A model generated the notes under the pieces. The model did not search any database, was not told the DNA's origin, and worked only from the letters and a program-made list of their open reading frames with translations. The position numbers and the translations under genes are program-made. This document shows positions 1 to 6,003 of a DNA stretch of 8,820 nucleotides, one piece after another. Source of the stretch: Eubacteriales bacterium. GTDB lineage: Bacteria; Bacillota; Clostridia; Christensenellales; CAG-138. How positions within the stretch are numbered: position 1 is the first letter of the stretch; every line of letters begins with the position of its first letter. The DNA is taken from positions 1 through 8,820 of the forward strand of contig JAQVML010000036.1 of NCBI GenBank assembly GCA_028703645.1, in the 5' to 3' direction.

Positions 1-38
1 TCATAGCTTGTGCAGGATATGATTGCCACGTCTGACAT
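1..38 (-). CDS. 5' end of an unidentified gene leaving the window, possibly a DUF362-type protein
   Basis: Only the first twelve complete codons are inside the window, reading MSDVAIISCTSY from an ATG at 38-36, with the next codon cut after GA (Asp or Glu). The start is supported by a perfect AGGAGG ribosome binding site on the minus strand (48-53), nine bases upstream, and by a candidate promoter further upstream. The opening pattern, a short beta strand VAIISC followed by SY and an acidic residue, resembles the start of DUF362 (ferredoxin-like, 4Fe-4S associated) proteins, but twelve residues cannot settle this. The gene reads in the same direction as araD but is separated from it by a terminator and its own promoter, so it is probably a separate transcription unit rather than part of the arabinose operon. 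I am fairly sure a gene starts here and unsure of its family. Confidence 0.65.
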   Translation of the reverse strand, partial: MSDVAIISCTSY

Positions 39-47
39 GGTGTTAGT

Positions 48-53
48 CCTCCT
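48..53 (-). promoter_or_regulatory. Ribosome binding site of the left-edge gene
   Basis: CCTCCT on the plus strand reads AGGAGG on the minus strand, nine bases before the ATG at 38. It is the strongest Shine-Dalgarno sequence in the window and is the main evidence that the truncated left-edge reading frame is a real gene. Confidence 0.7.
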
Positions 54-117
54 AAAAGGCAGAGCGCGTATGTGGGTAGTGTGACTGCCGCATGATGCGA
101 TCGCCCTGTTTATCAAC

Positions 118-146
118 AGTGTAGCGCGGAACCGTGGCGCAATCAA
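118..146 (-). promoter_or_regulatory. Candidate sigma-A-type promoter for the left-edge gene
   Basis: On the minus strand a TTGATT -35 box (146-141) is separated by exactly 17 bases from a TACACT -10 box (123-118). Each hexamer matches its consensus at four of six positions. It lies just downstream of the araD terminator and would give a leader of roughly 70 bases before the start at 38. The position is sensible, but the match is only moderate. Confidence 0.45.
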
Positions 147-176
147 ACAAAATCTTGAAAAGGCGATTGACGGCGT

Positions 177-216
177 GAAAAATAATGGATGCCACCGTGC
201 AACGGCAGCATCCATT
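177..216 (-). terminator. Rho-independent terminator of the araR-kinase-araD operon
   Basis: A hairpin with perfect 9-base arms, AATGGATGC at 184-192 and GCATCCATT at 208-216, has a further CCG/CGG inner pairing across a small C-A/A-C internal loop and a five-base loop TGCAA. On the minus strand the stem is followed by TTATTTTTC (184-176), a good U tract. It begins 22 bases after the araD stop codon, so it closes the minus-strand operon. On the plus strand there is no comparable U tract, so it looks one-directional. Confidence 0.8.
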
Positions 217-238
217 TGTGCGTTCATTTGTTGAACAA

Positions 239-934
239 TCAGTGCTTTTCCTGACCGTAATAGGCGTTCTTTCCGTGCTTTCTGAGATAATGCTTGTCCA
301 TCAGCGTGGGGTTGAGGTGCGCGCTTGGCGTAAGCGCGAGCGTGTGCCAGGCCATCATTGCGGCCTCTTCCAGAACCGCGGCGTGATAAACCGCCTCCGC
401 TGCATCCTTTCCCCAACAAAACGGGCCATGCTCCTGCACCAGTATCGCAGGCATTGCAACGGGATCGATTCCGCGCATGGTCTCAACGATGACGTTGCCG
501 GTTTCGAGCTCGTATGCGCCCTCGATCTCGCTTTTGCTCAACGGACGCGTGACGGGGATGTCTCCATAAAAATAGTCCGCGTGCGTGGTGCCCAGCGCGG
601 GGATGTCTCGCCCGGCCTGCGCAAAGATCGTCGCCCAGCGGGAATGCGTGTGCACGATGCCGCCGATAGACGGAAACGCGCGGTAGAGCACGAGGTGCGT
701 CGCCGTATCGGAAGAAGGACGAAGGTCGCCTTCGACGACTTTGCCGCTCGCGAGGTCGACGCAAACCATCTGATCCGGTTGCATTGCATCATAGGTCACG
801 CCCGAGGGCTTGATGACCATGACGCCGCTTGCGCGGTCGATTGCGCTGACATTTCCCCATGTGAACGCGACGAGTTTAAGCTTTGGTAATTGCAGATTTG
901 CTTCCCATACCTGTTGTTTGAGTGTTTCCAACAT
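239..934 (-). CDS. araD: L-ribulose-5-phosphate 4-epimerase
   Basis: This cytoplasmic metal-dependent class II aldolase-fold enzyme converts L-ribulose 5-phosphate to D-xylulose 5-phosphate, the last step of the bacterial arabinose isomerase pathway. The 231-residue product is the usual length for AraD. Family landmarks are present: TWGNVS at residues 25-30, KPSGV at 42-46, the SSD motif ending at Asp76, the metal-binding HTH pair His95 and His97, TTHADYFYG at 116-124 containing Asp120, and a third metal ligand in EHG at His169. The C terminus ends in the typical HGKNAYYGQ. The ATG start is preceded by GGGAGG (950-945 on the minus strand) at ten bases. It lies 28 bases downstream of the kinase gene and is last in the operon, before a terminator. 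Nothing about it looks broken or unusual. Confidence 0.96.
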   Translation of the reverse strand: MLETLKQQVWEANLQLPKLKLVAFTWGNVSAIDRASGVMVIKPSGVTYDAMQPDQMVCVDLASGKVVEGDLRPSSDTATHLVLYRAFPSIGGIVHTHSRWATIFAQAGRDIPALGTTHADYFYGDIPVTRPLSKSEIEGAYELETGNVIVETMRGIDPVAMPAILVQEHGPFCWGKDAAEAVYHAAVLEEAAMMAWHTLALTPSAHLNPTLMDKHYLRKHGKNAYYGQEKH

Positions 935-962
935 GATCCAATATCCTCCCGCTTGATCCGCG

Positions 963-2564
963 TTAATACGCTTGAATAGCCGCGCGCTCTACGTCGAGGC
1001 TGCGCTTATAGCCTTCCATAAAGGTGGCGAATCCGGCGGCCTCCGCTTCGCTTGCCGAAACGGTGACGCTCTTTGCGTTTTGAAAAACGCGTGCGGTCAG
1101 ATAATCGCAGAGGGGCTCGTCATCCGCTTTGTTCTTCAAATACGCCGCGAGTACCGCCATGCCCCAAGGCCCGCCCTCGCCTGCCGTCTCCATGACGGTG
1201 ACGGGCGTGCCAAGCGCTGCGGACATAATCGTTTGCCCAATGCCTTCGACCTTGAAAAATCCGCCGTGGCCGGTCATCGCGTCCAACTCTACGTGCTCCG
1301 CCGAGAGGATGTCCATGCCGATCCTTAGAGACGCGCAGGCAGAGGTGAGGTGCGCGCGCATGACGTTGGCAAGCGAGAAGTTTGCGTCCGGCTTGCGGAA
1401 GAGAAGCGGGCGGCCTTCGTCAAGATTGGTCACCGGTTCGCCGGAGAGATAGTTAAAGGTCAGGATACCGCCGCAGTCGGGGGCCCCGTCCAGTGCTTTT
1501 AGATACATCGTTCGATAGAGCGTGCGCTCGTCATATTCCGCGCCGAGTGCCGACGCCGCTTCGCCAAAGAGGCGAATCCAGGCGTCGATATCGCTCGTGC
1601 AGTTGTTGCAGTGTACCATTGCGACCGGGTCGCCCGCGGGCGTGGTCACCATGTCCACCTCGGTATAATAGCGCGAGAGCGCCTTTTCCAACACCAGCAT
1701 GGCAAATACGCTCGTGCCCGCGCTGACGTTGCCTGTGCGCTGGCGTACGGCGTTGGTTGCGACCATGCCTGTGCCCGCGTCGCCTTCCGGCGGGCAGAAG
1801 GGGATTCCGCTCTGCAGCGTGCCCGTGGGGTCGACAAGCGCCGCGCCTTCGGGCGTGAGACTGCCTGCGGCTTCACCGGCGCAGAGAAGCTTTGGCAAAA
1901 TGGAAGCGATGTCCCAGCCATAGCCGCCCGCTTTGACCAGATGCTGGAAGGAATCGAGCATCACTTTGTCGAAGCAAAGACTTTTTGAGTCAATCGGAAA
2001 CATGCCGGAGCCGTCGCCGATGCCGATTACTTTTTTACCCGTGAGCCGGTAGTGGATATAGCCCGCAAGCGTGGTGAGAAAAGAGACGGAAGATACATGC
2101 GATTCTTGGTTGAGCATCGCCTGATACAGATGCGAAATGCTCCAGCGCTGGGGAATGTTGAAACCGAAGCGTTTGGAGAGCGCCTCCGCCGCCTGACCCG
2201 TCGTGGTATTGCGCCAGGTGCGGAAGGGAGCAAGGAGCTTGTCCTCTTTGTCAAACGCAAGATAGCCGTGCATCATCGCGGAGACACCCATCGCGCCGAC
2301 GCGTGTCAGCGGCACGCCGTATGTTTTTTGCACATTTGCAGCGAGCTTTGCGTATGCATCCTGTAAGCCCGCGAACACATCCTCCATCGAATACGTCCAA
2401 AATCCGTTTTCCAGACGATTCTCCCAGTTGTGCCCGCCGGAGGCAAGCACTTCGTGGTTTTTGTCGACCAGCACGGCTTTGATGCGCGTTGAGCCGAACT
2501 CGATGCCGAGATACGTGTCTCCGCCTGCAATTGCGGAGGTGGCAAGGTTGATTTCCTGCGTCAT
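963..2564 (-). CDS. FGGY-family carbohydrate kinase, probable L-ribulokinase (non-classical AraB/AraK-like)
   Basis: The 533-residue product is an FGGY-family sugar kinase of the actin/hexokinase fold. The N-terminal phosphate-binding segment is GIEFGSTRIKA at residues 20-30, with Glu22 where most FGGY kinases have Asp. The probable catalytic-base region is PPEGDAGTG at 258-266 with Asp262; the second phosphate segment is TGNVSAGTS at 277-285; the adenosine-binding side includes TGHGG at 431-435 and GEGGPWG near 462-468. Placed between a repressor and araD, opposite araA, it most likely phosphorylates L-ribulose. It lacks the look of E. coli-type AraB (about 566 residues, GLDFGS start) and better resembles the distinct clostridial kinase described as AraK in Clostridium acetobutylicum; that comparison is from memory. 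GAGG (2574-2571) lies six bases before the ATG. The substrate is inferred from context, so xylulose or another ketose is not excluded. Confidence 0.85.
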   Translation of the reverse strand: MTQEINLATSAIAGGDTYLGIEFGSTRIKAVLVDKNHEVLASGGHNWENRLENGFWTYSMEDVFAGLQDAYAKLAANVQKTYGVPLTRVGAMGVSAMMHGYLAFDKEDKLLAPFRTWRNTTTGQAAEALSKRFGFNIPQRWSISHLYQAMLNQESHVSSVSFLTTLAGYIHYRLTGKKVIGIGDGSGMFPIDSKSLCFDKVMLDSFQHLVKAGGYGWDIASILPKLLCAGEAAGSLTPEGAALVDPTGTLQSGIPFCPPEGDAGTGMVATNAVRQRTGNVSAGTSVFAMLVLEKALSRYYTEVDMVTTPAGDPVAMVHCNNCTSDIDAWIRLFGEAASALGAEYDERTLYRTMYLKALDGAPDCGGILTFNYLSGEPVTNLDEGRPLLFRKPDANFSLANVMRAHLTSACASLRIGMDILSAEHVELDAMTGHGGFFKVEGIGQTIMSAALGTPVTVMETAGEGGPWGMAVLAAYLKNKADDEPLCDYLTARVFQNAKSVTVSASEAEAAGFATFMEGYKRSLDVERAAIQAY

Positions 2565-2642
2565 AACATGCCTCGATTCCTGATGTGATTTTTATTTGAT
2601 TTTATCGGAAAAAATGTGCTCGGTTTTGAAGAGGGCAGAAGC

Positions 2643-3689
2643 CTATCTGCTGCTGTCCTTTTCCATCAACTTCCAGCGAAGCGTCTGCGACTGCGCGGGT
2701 TTGCCCGCGATGCGATCCAGCAACGTTTGCGCCGCGACCTGACCGATGTTTTGCTCGCCATAGGAGAGCGAGGTGATCTTGATGGGGCTGAGCTCGCTCA
2801 GCGCGCTGTTGTCAAAGCTCACGATCGCGACATCCTGCGGCACGCGTATCCCGTACGAGAGCAGCAGCGGAATCAGACGAAACGCGATCTCGTCGTTATA
2901 ACAGACGACGGCGGAACACTCCGCAATTTTCTTGGCGAGTTCTTCGGTGAAGAGCTCGTCCCTGCTTTCGGTCGTATACCAGAAGACGGAGTTGTCCGCA
3001 ATCATCTTTCCTGCGTCGCGCAGCGCGGTGATATAACCCGCGTATCGCTCGTGTCCCTGAATATCGTCGCTTTTGAAGATACCGGCGATGGATGAGCGAC
3101 CTTTTTGGAGTAAATGCTGCACCAGCGCATATCCGCCGCCGAAGTTATCCGCATAGACGCTGACCGAGCCCGACAGATCCGAATAAAACCCGTTGAAAAA
3201 TACGATCGGAATATTCCGCTCCATGAGCTTTTGATACAAATCGAGGTTTGGGTTGGGGAGCGCCGTCTTGGTGCCCTCGACCAAAATACCGTCGACGGGT
3301 TTTTGCAGCAGGTCGCTCAAAATCGCCCGCTCGTGAAACACGCTGTTTCGCGTTGCGGAAAGGATGGCGGAATATTGATTCGCGGCAAATACGCTCTGCG
3401 CTTCGCGCAGGATGCCGGGAAAGATATAGTCGCTGATATAGGTGGCGATGACGGCGATATTGCCGCTTCTCTGCTGGGAAAACTGCTTTAACACGCGCGA
3501 ACCGCTGCCGCGCTGCTTTGCGATAAACCCTTCATCAACCAAAACGGACAGCGCCTGGCGGATGGTTTGACGGCTTGCGGAAAAACGCTGCGTGAGCTGT
3601 TCCTCCGTCGGCAGCATATGACCCGCAGGGAGATTGCCGGTTTTAATTTCGTTTCGTAATTCGGAAGCGATGAGCTGATATTTCGGCAT
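2643..3689 (-). CDS. araR: GntR/LacI hybrid transcriptional repressor, AraR type
   Basis: This 348-residue DNA-binding protein has the two-part structure of Bacillus-type AraR. Residues 1-70 are a GntR-family winged helix-turn-helix, with LRNEIKTGNLPAG, LPTEEQL at 26-32, SASRQTIRQAL at 37-47 and a wing ending in QRGSGSRV at 59-66. From about residue 76 to 345 there is a LacI-type periplasmic-binding-protein fold that would bind the inducer. In AraR homologues L-arabinose releases the protein from DNA. It is the first gene of the minus-strand operon, 78 bases ahead of the kinase, and its promoter carries a palindrome over the expected start point, which suggests autorepression. The ATG has GAGG (3697-3694) only four bases away, a slightly short spacing. 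A different pentose regulator of the same architecture is possible, but the genomic context strongly favours arabinose. Confidence 0.88.
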   Translation of the reverse strand: MPKYQLIASELRNEIKTGNLPAGHMLPTEEQLTQRFSASRQTIRQALSVLVDEGFIAKQRGSGSRVLKQFSQQRSGNIAVIATYISDYIFPGILREAQSVFAANQYSAILSATRNSVFHERAILSDLLQKPVDGILVEGTKTALPNPNLDLYQKLMERNIPIVFFNGFYSDLSGSVSVYADNFGGGYALVQHLLQKGRSSIAGIFKSDDIQGHERYAGYITALRDAGKMIADNSVFWYTTESRDELFTEELAKKIAECSAVVCYNDEIAFRLIPLLLSYGIRVPQDVAIVSFDNSALSELSPIKITSLSYGEQNIGQVAAQTLLDRIAGKPAQSQTLRWKLMEKDSSR

Positions 3690-3707
3690 ATTTCCTCGTG
3701 ATTCGCA

Positions 3708-3730
3708 GATTTCATTGTAACATGAAAATC
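3708..3730. promoter_or_regulatory. Palindrome over the araR start point, candidate AraR operator
   Basis: GATTTCAT at 3708-3715 and ATGAAAATC at 3722-3730 form an inverted repeat around the six-base centre TGTAAC, perfect apart from one extra A in the right arm. The right arm overlaps the -10 box of the araR promoter and the centre sits on the expected transcription start near 3721. A repressor bound here would block araR transcription, as expected for autoregulation. Binding by AraR itself is inferred, because the word differs from the Bacillus consensus. Confidence 0.45.
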
Positions 3731-3756
3731 ATAACGTGACGCGATGACTGCGTCAA
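3728..3756 (-). promoter_or_regulatory. araR operon promoter, sigma-A type
   Basis: On the minus strand TTGACG (3756-3751) is followed after exactly 17 bases by TATGAT (3733-3728). Each hexamer matches consensus at five of six positions, making this the best promoter in the window. The start would fall near 3721, giving a leader of about 32 bases to the araR ATG at 3689. An ATACAATT word lies immediately against the -35 box. Confidence 0.75.
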
Positions 3757-3823
3757 TACAATTCTGGTATAAGTCGGTTGAAGTTATTACGATAAGTGCA
3801 GAGAATTTGATTCCAAAGACGCA

Positions 3824-3852
3824 TTGATCAGACTTACCGATTGGATTATATA
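3824..3852 (+). promoter_or_regulatory. Candidate distal promoter for araA
   Basis: TTGATC at 3824-3829 and TATATA at 3847-3852 are separated by 17 bases. Each matches its consensus at four of six positions. It would give a leader of about 230 bases before araA, so it is less attractive by position than the proximal candidate but has the better -10 box. Confidence 0.3.
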
Positions 3853-3936
3853 ACAGACGGACTCAAAATTCAATACAACTTTTGAACAAGCATGCGCGAA
3901 ATGATACAAATTGAAAGATTTATACAGAAAAAAAGG

Positions 3937-3970
3937 AATATTTCACGGGAAAAATGTGAGTTGAAATATT
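3937..3970. repeat. 9-base inverted repeat upstream of araA, candidate operator or hairpin
   Basis: AATATTTCA at 3937-3945 and TGAAATATT at 3962-3970 are perfect inverted copies separated by 16 bases. The right arm overlaps the first two bases of the proximal araA -35 box TTGACA. The half-site core TTTCA is shared with the palindrome over the araR start. It could bind a dimeric repressor across about two and a half helical turns; if promoter use is from further upstream it could instead form a stem in the leader. Confidence 0.4.
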
Positions 3971-3997
3971 GACAGCGGTATTTGACGGTGATACGCT
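3969..3997 (+). promoter_or_regulatory. Candidate proximal promoter for araA
   Basis: A perfect TTGACA at 3969-3974 is followed after 17 bases by TACGCT at 3992-3997, a weak -10 box matching three of six positions. A better-looking TATAAC at 4001-4006 is too far from the -35 box. The expected start near 4004 gives an 84-base leader. A perfect -35 with a poor -10 would fit a tightly controlled promoter, but this is only a candidate. Confidence 0.4.
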
Positions 3998-4073
3998 TGC
4001 TATAACAGGACAAAACAAATACAAATCCTAGAAAATTCGACGAGATCAACGAACATCATCATACAATTTTGAT

Positions 4074-4080
4074 AAGGAGA
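4074..4080 (+). promoter_or_regulatory. araA ribosome binding site
   Basis: AAGGAGA lies seven bases before the ATG at 4088 and fixes that codon as the araA start. Confidence 0.85.
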
Positions 4081-4087
4081 ATCAAAC

Positions 4088-5566
4088 ATGGGCCTCAAGA
4101 CGAAGGAGATTTGGTTTATTGTCGGTTCACAGTTCCTCTATGGACCGCAAGTGCTGCAGACGGTGGACGCGCGCGGCAAAGAGATGGCGGCTTATATCGA
4201 CGCACAGGAGCAAATTCCCTGCCGCTTCCTCTATAAAGGAACGGTGAAAACCGAGGATGAAATCGAGACCTTGATCAAAGAGGCAAATTATAGCGACGCC
4301 TGTTGCGGAATCGTGACATGGATGCATACGTTTAGCCCGAGCAAGATGTGGATCAACGGATTTGCCCTGCTGCAAAAGCCGTATTGCCATTTTGCGACGC
4401 AGTATAACCGCGAGATTCCGGATCAGGAAATCGACATGGATTTCATGAACCTCAATCAGGCGGCGCACGGAGACCGCGAGCATGGATTCATCGCCACGAG
4501 AATGCGTCTGCCGCGCAAGGTTGTTGCAGGATTCTGGCAGGATGCGCCCGTGCTGAACGAGCTCGGCGCATGGATGCGCAGCGCGATTGGTTACCACGAG
4601 AGCAAGCATCTGCGCCTTGTCCGCTTTGGCGATAACATGCGCGAGGTGGCCGTGACCGAGGGCGACAAGGTCGAAGCGCAGATCAAGCTCGGTTGGCAGG
4701 TCAACACATGGCCCGTTGGTGAACTCGTAGACGAGATGAACGCCGTCACCGAGGCGGAAGTAGACGCGCTTGTGAAAGAATACCTATCTAGTTACGATCT
4801 TGCGACGGATCAGATGGACTCGATTCGCTACCAGGCGCGTGAAGAAATCGCGATGGAAAAGCTCTTTCAGCGCGTTGGCGCAATGGCGTTTTCCAATTCA
4901 TTCCAGGATCTCGTGGGCATGCGACAGCTACCGGGACTTGCGAGCCAGCACCTGATGGCAAAAGGCTACGGTTATGGCGGCGAAGGCGACTGGAAGGTCT
5001 CCGCTATGACGCGTATCGTCAAGGCGATGACCGAAGGCATGCCCGGCGGCACCGCGTTTATGGAAGATTACACCTACCATCTTGCCAAGGACGGCGCGTA
5101 TTCTCTCGGAGCGCATATGCTGGAAGTCTGCCCGTCGATTGCCGCGGGCAAGCCGCGCATCGAAGTGCATCCGCTTGGTATTGGCGATCGTGAGCCGCCG
5201 GCCCGCCTCGTGTTTGAAGGCGCGGCAGGCCCCGCCGTTGTGGCGTCTCTGATCGATATGGGCGGCAGACTCCGCCTGATCGTGCAGGATATCGAGGCGA
5301 TTAAGCCCATCATGAAGATGCCGAATCTGCCGGTTGCCCGCGTCATGTGGCGCGCTCTGCCGGATCTGACCACGGGACTCAAGCTCTGGCTGCTGGCGGG
5401 CGGCGCGCATCATACCGTAATGAGCTATGCAGCGACGGCGCAGATGCTGGCCGACTGGGCGGAGATGATGCAGATTGAGTTTGTGCACATCACCAAGGAC
5501 ACGACGGTGGAATCCTTCAAGCAGAATCTGTTTCTGGCAGACCTCGCTTGGAAGATGAAGCAGTAA
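4088..5566 (+). CDS. araA: L-arabinose isomerase
   Basis: AraA is the cytoplasmic, usually manganese-dependent enzyme that converts L-arabinose to L-ribulose in the first intracellular step. The 492-residue product matches the family's usual length near 500. Conserved segments appear in order: the N-terminal EIWFIVGSQFLYGPQVL at residues 7-23, WMHTFSPSKMWI at 78-89, GFWQD at 148-152, GEGDWK at 298-303, GGTAFMEDYTYH at 320-331, GAHMLEVCPSIA at 341-352, HPLGIG at 361-366, DPARL-like region PPARLVFEG at 370-378, and LAGGAHHTV at 436-444. The Glu residues of MEDYTYH and MLEVCP and the His residues of HPLGIG and AHHTV lie in the segments that carry the metal and catalytic ligands. It is transcribed alone, away from the kinase and araD genes, and is followed by a terminator. 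It appears intact. Confidence 0.97.
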   Translation: MGLKTKEIWFIVGSQFLYGPQVLQTVDARGKEMAAYIDAQEQIPCRFLYKGTVKTEDEIETLIKEANYSDACCGIVTWMHTFSPSKMWINGFALLQKPYCHFATQYNREIPDQEIDMDFMNLNQAAHGDREHGFIATRMRLPRKVVAGFWQDAPVLNELGAWMRSAIGYHESKHLRLVRFGDNMREVAVTEGDKVEAQIKLGWQVNTWPVGELVDEMNAVTEAEVDALVKEYLSSYDLATDQMDSIRYQAREEIAMEKLFQRVGAMAFSNSFQDLVGMRQLPGLASQHLMAKGYGYGGEGDWKVSAMTRIVKAMTEGMPGGTAFMEDYTYHLAKDGAYSLGAHMLEVCPSIAAGKPRIEVHPLGIGDREPPARLVFEGAAGPAVVASLIDMGGRLRLIVQDIEAIKPIMKMPNLPVARVMWRALPDLTTGLKLWLLAGGAHHTVMSYAATAQMLADWAEMMQIEFVHITKDTTVESFKQNLFLADLAWKMKQ

Positions 5567-5674
5567 GACAAAGCAGGACAGCGCCGGCAACTTGAAAACC
5601 TTGTTCGGCAAATATTGCAGCTTATTTCAAAGGATCGGCTTTTTTTCATATTTCTTCCTCCTCTTTCCGCCGGA

Positions 5675-5704
5675 GGGGCGGGCGGTTACAGGCCCGCCCG
5701 CCCC
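5675..5704. repeat. Very GC-rich 11-base-pair hairpin without a U tract
   Basis: GGGGCGGGCGG at 5675-5685 and CCGCCCGCCCC at 5694-5704 are perfect inverted copies around the eight-base loop TTACAGGC. The stem is entirely G and C, in contrast to its surroundings, and no U tract follows on either strand. It lies 109 bases beyond the araA stop, in the 3' untranslated region. It might protect the mRNA end, cause polymerase pausing, or be a copy of a dispersed palindromic repeat. Confidence 0.7.
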
Positions 5705-5768
5705 AAACAGCGGCACAAAACGGCAAAGAGGGGCGAGAGCCGCTTCTTGCGTGAAACATCGTGAAAAC

Positions 5769-5805
5769 AAAACCCGGCTTTCGCAGATTCGAAGGCCGGT
5801 TTTTT
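5769..5805 (+). terminator. Rho-independent terminator after araA
   Basis: AAAACCCGGCTTTCG at 5769-5783 pairs with CGAAGGCCGGTTTT at 5790-5803 with one bulged C and one G-U pair, around the loop CAGATT. Six T residues follow the GC stem at 5800-5805. It is about 200 bases beyond araA and separates it from the regulator genes. The A-rich left flank would give a U-rich run on the other strand, so weak bidirectional action is possible. Confidence 0.8.
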
Positions 5806-5909
5806 GATTCAAAACACTGAAACTGAGCATTTTGGAGGCAAATCGGAAAGAAATCGCCTAAGCAATTGGATTATCCGAAAATATCCGACTATTATCAAAG
5901 ATTTACCTA

Positions 5910-5938
5910 TTGGCGAAGCGCGAAATATAGTCGATAAT
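5910..5938 (+). promoter_or_regulatory. Candidate promoter of the response regulator-sensor kinase pair
   Basis: TTGGCG at 5910-5915 and GATAAT at 5933-5938 are separated by exactly 17 bases, matching consensus at four and five of six positions. It lies beyond the terminator and would give a leader near 60 bases before the start at 6004. TATCCGA words at 5872-5878 and 5882-5888 lie just upstream. Confidence 0.5.
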
Positions 5939-6003
5939 AAATGGGGCAGATTACACATCCGAAAAGCAGCACAAACAAATCGTTAATCAGAAGGGAAGAT
6001 CAG

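Larger units (their letters stand above)
3690..4087. other. Divergent control region between araR and araA
   Basis: This 398-base AT-rich stretch separates the leftward repressor-kinase-araD operon from rightward araA and holds no gene. It contains the araR promoter and overlapping palindrome near its left end, two candidate araA promoters, a 9-base inverted repeat touching the nearer araA -35 box, and at least five copies of an ATACAA half-site-like word (near 3755, 3873, 3904, 4019 and 4063). The full Bacillus AraR palindrome (ATTTGT...ACAAAT) is not present intact. Confidence 0.7.
5567..6003. other. Gap between araA and the two-component genes
   Basis: No gene is supported in this 437-base stretch. 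It holds a weak stem (GCCGGCAA at 5583-5590 with TTGTTCGGC at 5601-5609), a T-rich pyrimidine tract around 5640-5668, a strong GC hairpin, a rho-independent terminator, a candidate promoter, and repeated ATCCGA words upstream of the response regulator. The short open frames here cross the hairpins and have no convincing start. Confidence 0.6.

Noticed and set aside
85..237. Open plus-strand frame at the left end with a coding-like look in its first half
   Set aside because: It is interrupted by a stop at 82-84, has no start codon with a ribosome binding site, and runs through the araD terminator hairpin. The minus-strand promoter and gene start explain the region better.
185..889. Long plus-strand open frame opposite araD
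   Set aside because: It is antisense to a clear araD gene; GC-rich codons at the third position keep the opposite frame open. No family is recognisable and its start lies inside the terminator stem.
3690..4087. Intact Bacillus-type AraR operator or a catabolite-repression (CcpA) site
   Set aside because: Both were looked for. Only half-site-like ATACAA words were found, and the segment around 3989-4002 that superficially resembles a CcpA site lacks the required spacing.
4928..5611. Minus-strand open frame opposite the 3' half of araA
   Set aside because: It is antisense to a strongly conserved part of araA and has no recognisable features.
5592..5807. Short plus-strand open frame after araA
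   Set aside because: It crosses both the GC hairpin and the terminator, and has a low-complexity, non-protein-like translation.
5941..6003. Upstream in-frame ATG that would extend the response regulator by 21 residues
   Set aside because: The receiver domain begins immediately at the ATG at 6004, which has a well-spaced AAGGGA; the upstream ATG lies beside the promoter -10 box and has no ribosome binding site.
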